Below are positions 63,597 through 64,000 of a stretch of 64,000 nucleotides of DNA, piece after piece. The number at the start of each line of letters is the position of its first letter. The stretch's first letter is position 1. The notes beneath the pieces are model-generated. The model saw only the letters and a list, made by a program, of their open reading frames with translations, did no database searches and was not told where the DNA came from. The DNA comes from Cardiobacterium valvarum (GTDB lineage: Bacteria; Pseudomonadota; Gammaproteobacteria; Cardiobacteriales; Cardiobacteriaceae): positions 1,672,738-1,736,737 of the forward strand of contig NZ_UFUW01000001.1 in NCBI RefSeq assembly GCF_900460955.1, in the 5' to 3' direction. A program made the translations under genes and the position numbers.

Positions 63597-64000
63597 ATGA
63601 CCACCCGCATCCCCACCCCTTTTTCTTATTTATCCGCCGCCCGCGCCTATGCGCAGGGGGATGATGACGGTGAGCGGCAATGGCTGCTGCCGCTCGCTGA
63701 AGCGGGCGATGCGGCGGCGCAATGCAGGCTCGCTCTGCTGGCGACGGCCGCCCGGGATTATGCAGCGGCACAGGCGTGGTTCGAGCGCGCTGCCGCGCAG
63801 GGGCACAGCGAGGCGCAGTTTTTCCTCGGCCTGATTTACATCGACGGGCAGGGGGTGCCGCGTGATTATGTGCAGGCACGGGGCTGGTTTGAGCGCGCCG
63901 CTGCGCAGGGCGAGGCGCGGGCGCAGAGTTATCTCGGCTGGCTGTATGACAACGGCTACGGTGTGCGCCGTGATTTCGCCACAGCGCGGCTGTGGCTGGA
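63597..64000 (+). CDS. Sel1-repeat protein, partial
   Basis: ATG 63597 opens a frame that runs off the right edge (134 residues visible). At least three Sel1-like units are seen: WLLPLAEAGDAAAQCRLALLA, WFERAAAQGHSEAQFFLGLIYIDGQGVPRDYVQA, then WFERAAAQGEARAQSYLGWLYDNGYGVRRDF. There is no signal peptide, so it should be cytoplasmic, unlike the Sel1-repeat gene at 1213. It is a protein-binding solenoid; partner unknown. No clear ribosome site. Confidence 0.8.
   Translation, partial: MTTRIPTPFSYLSAARAYAQGDDDGERQWLLPLAEAGDAAAQCRLALLATAARDYAAAQAWFERAAAQGHSEAQFFLGLIYIDGQGVPRDYVQARGWFERAAAQGEARAQSYLGWLYDNGYGVRRDFATARLWL

Noticed and set aside
1-64000. Neisserial (GCCGTCTGAA) or Pasteurellaceae (AAGTGCGGT) uptake signals
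   Set aside because: I saw no enrichment of either word; the frequent intergenic word is CCGCTTGGCGG instead.

Overview
The window is a stretch of a high-GC gammaproteobacterial chromosome. UvrD, SecB, GpsA, CysB/CysK, GshA/GshB, PutA/PutP, BioB, CorC, Tex, UbiA and an elongator tRNA-Met closely resembling the E. coli gene all point there. A decayed Slam-type surface lipoprotein, many short dispersed intergenic repeats and the gene mix suggest a host-associated genus such as Cardiobacterium. That genus assignment is inference; no database was searched.

Layout. 1-7.9 kb: cysteine desulfurase (partial) and cysE, a Sel1-repeat protein, ubiA, uvrD, tRNA-Met, a Tat-exported DUF882 protein, and a hydrolase/EthD pair divergent from a merR-type regulator. 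7.9-9.6 kb: a surface-lipoprotein pseudogene split by an IS630-family element. 9.7-16.5 kb: a DUF945 lipoprotein, the overlapping secB-gpsA-rluA set, and gshB divergent from gshA. 16.5-19.9 kb: a 25-bp tandem repeat array, a second DUF945 protein, and an ATPase plus DUF4276 pair that looks like a defence module. 19.9-25.6 kb: dedA, cysK divergent from cysB, 5-formyl-THF cyclo-ligase, pyk and an ankyrin protein. 26-31 kb: two leucine-rich-repeat genes around a J-domain gene, bordered by repeats. 31-36.2 kb: a Firmicutes-style single-chain purL, a lipoprotein and pflA. 36.5-41.8 kb: an iron-type ABC operon ending in a cupredoxin, preceded by an immunity-like cassette and a deleted copy of the binding-protein gene. 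41.9-46.4 kb: an MBOAT/SGNH O-acetylation pair, a marR operon and an exported protein. 46.7-54.2 kb: putP-putA, corC, bioB. 54.3-61.1 kb: an SMI1/KNR4 gene, tex, an AT-rich TPR-DUF2971 gene followed by a second tex 3' end, and a Fic protein with a palindromic upstream array. 61.4-64 kb: a LysR regulator, membrane proteins and a Sel1-repeat gene running off the edge.

How the genes work together. Sulfur and thiol metabolism is over-represented: cysE supplies O-acetylserine to CysK, CysB probably controls cysK, the desulfurase uses cysteine, and GshA/GshB make glutathione. PutP/PutA import and oxidise proline. The ABC operon imports an iron chelate and carries a copper protein.

Accessory DNA is of three kinds: (i) AT-rich or mosaic genes with immunity or defence character at about 18.1-19.8, 40.2-41.8 and 54.3-61.1 kb; (ii) repeat-protein genes (LRR, TPR, Sel1, ankyrin) with near-identical units likely to vary in number; (iii) a family of short intergenic repeats built around the core CCGCTTGGCGG, present in more than 35 copies. 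The tex 3'-end duplication around the TPR-DUF2971 gene and the LRR/J-domain cluster are the least ordinary regions.
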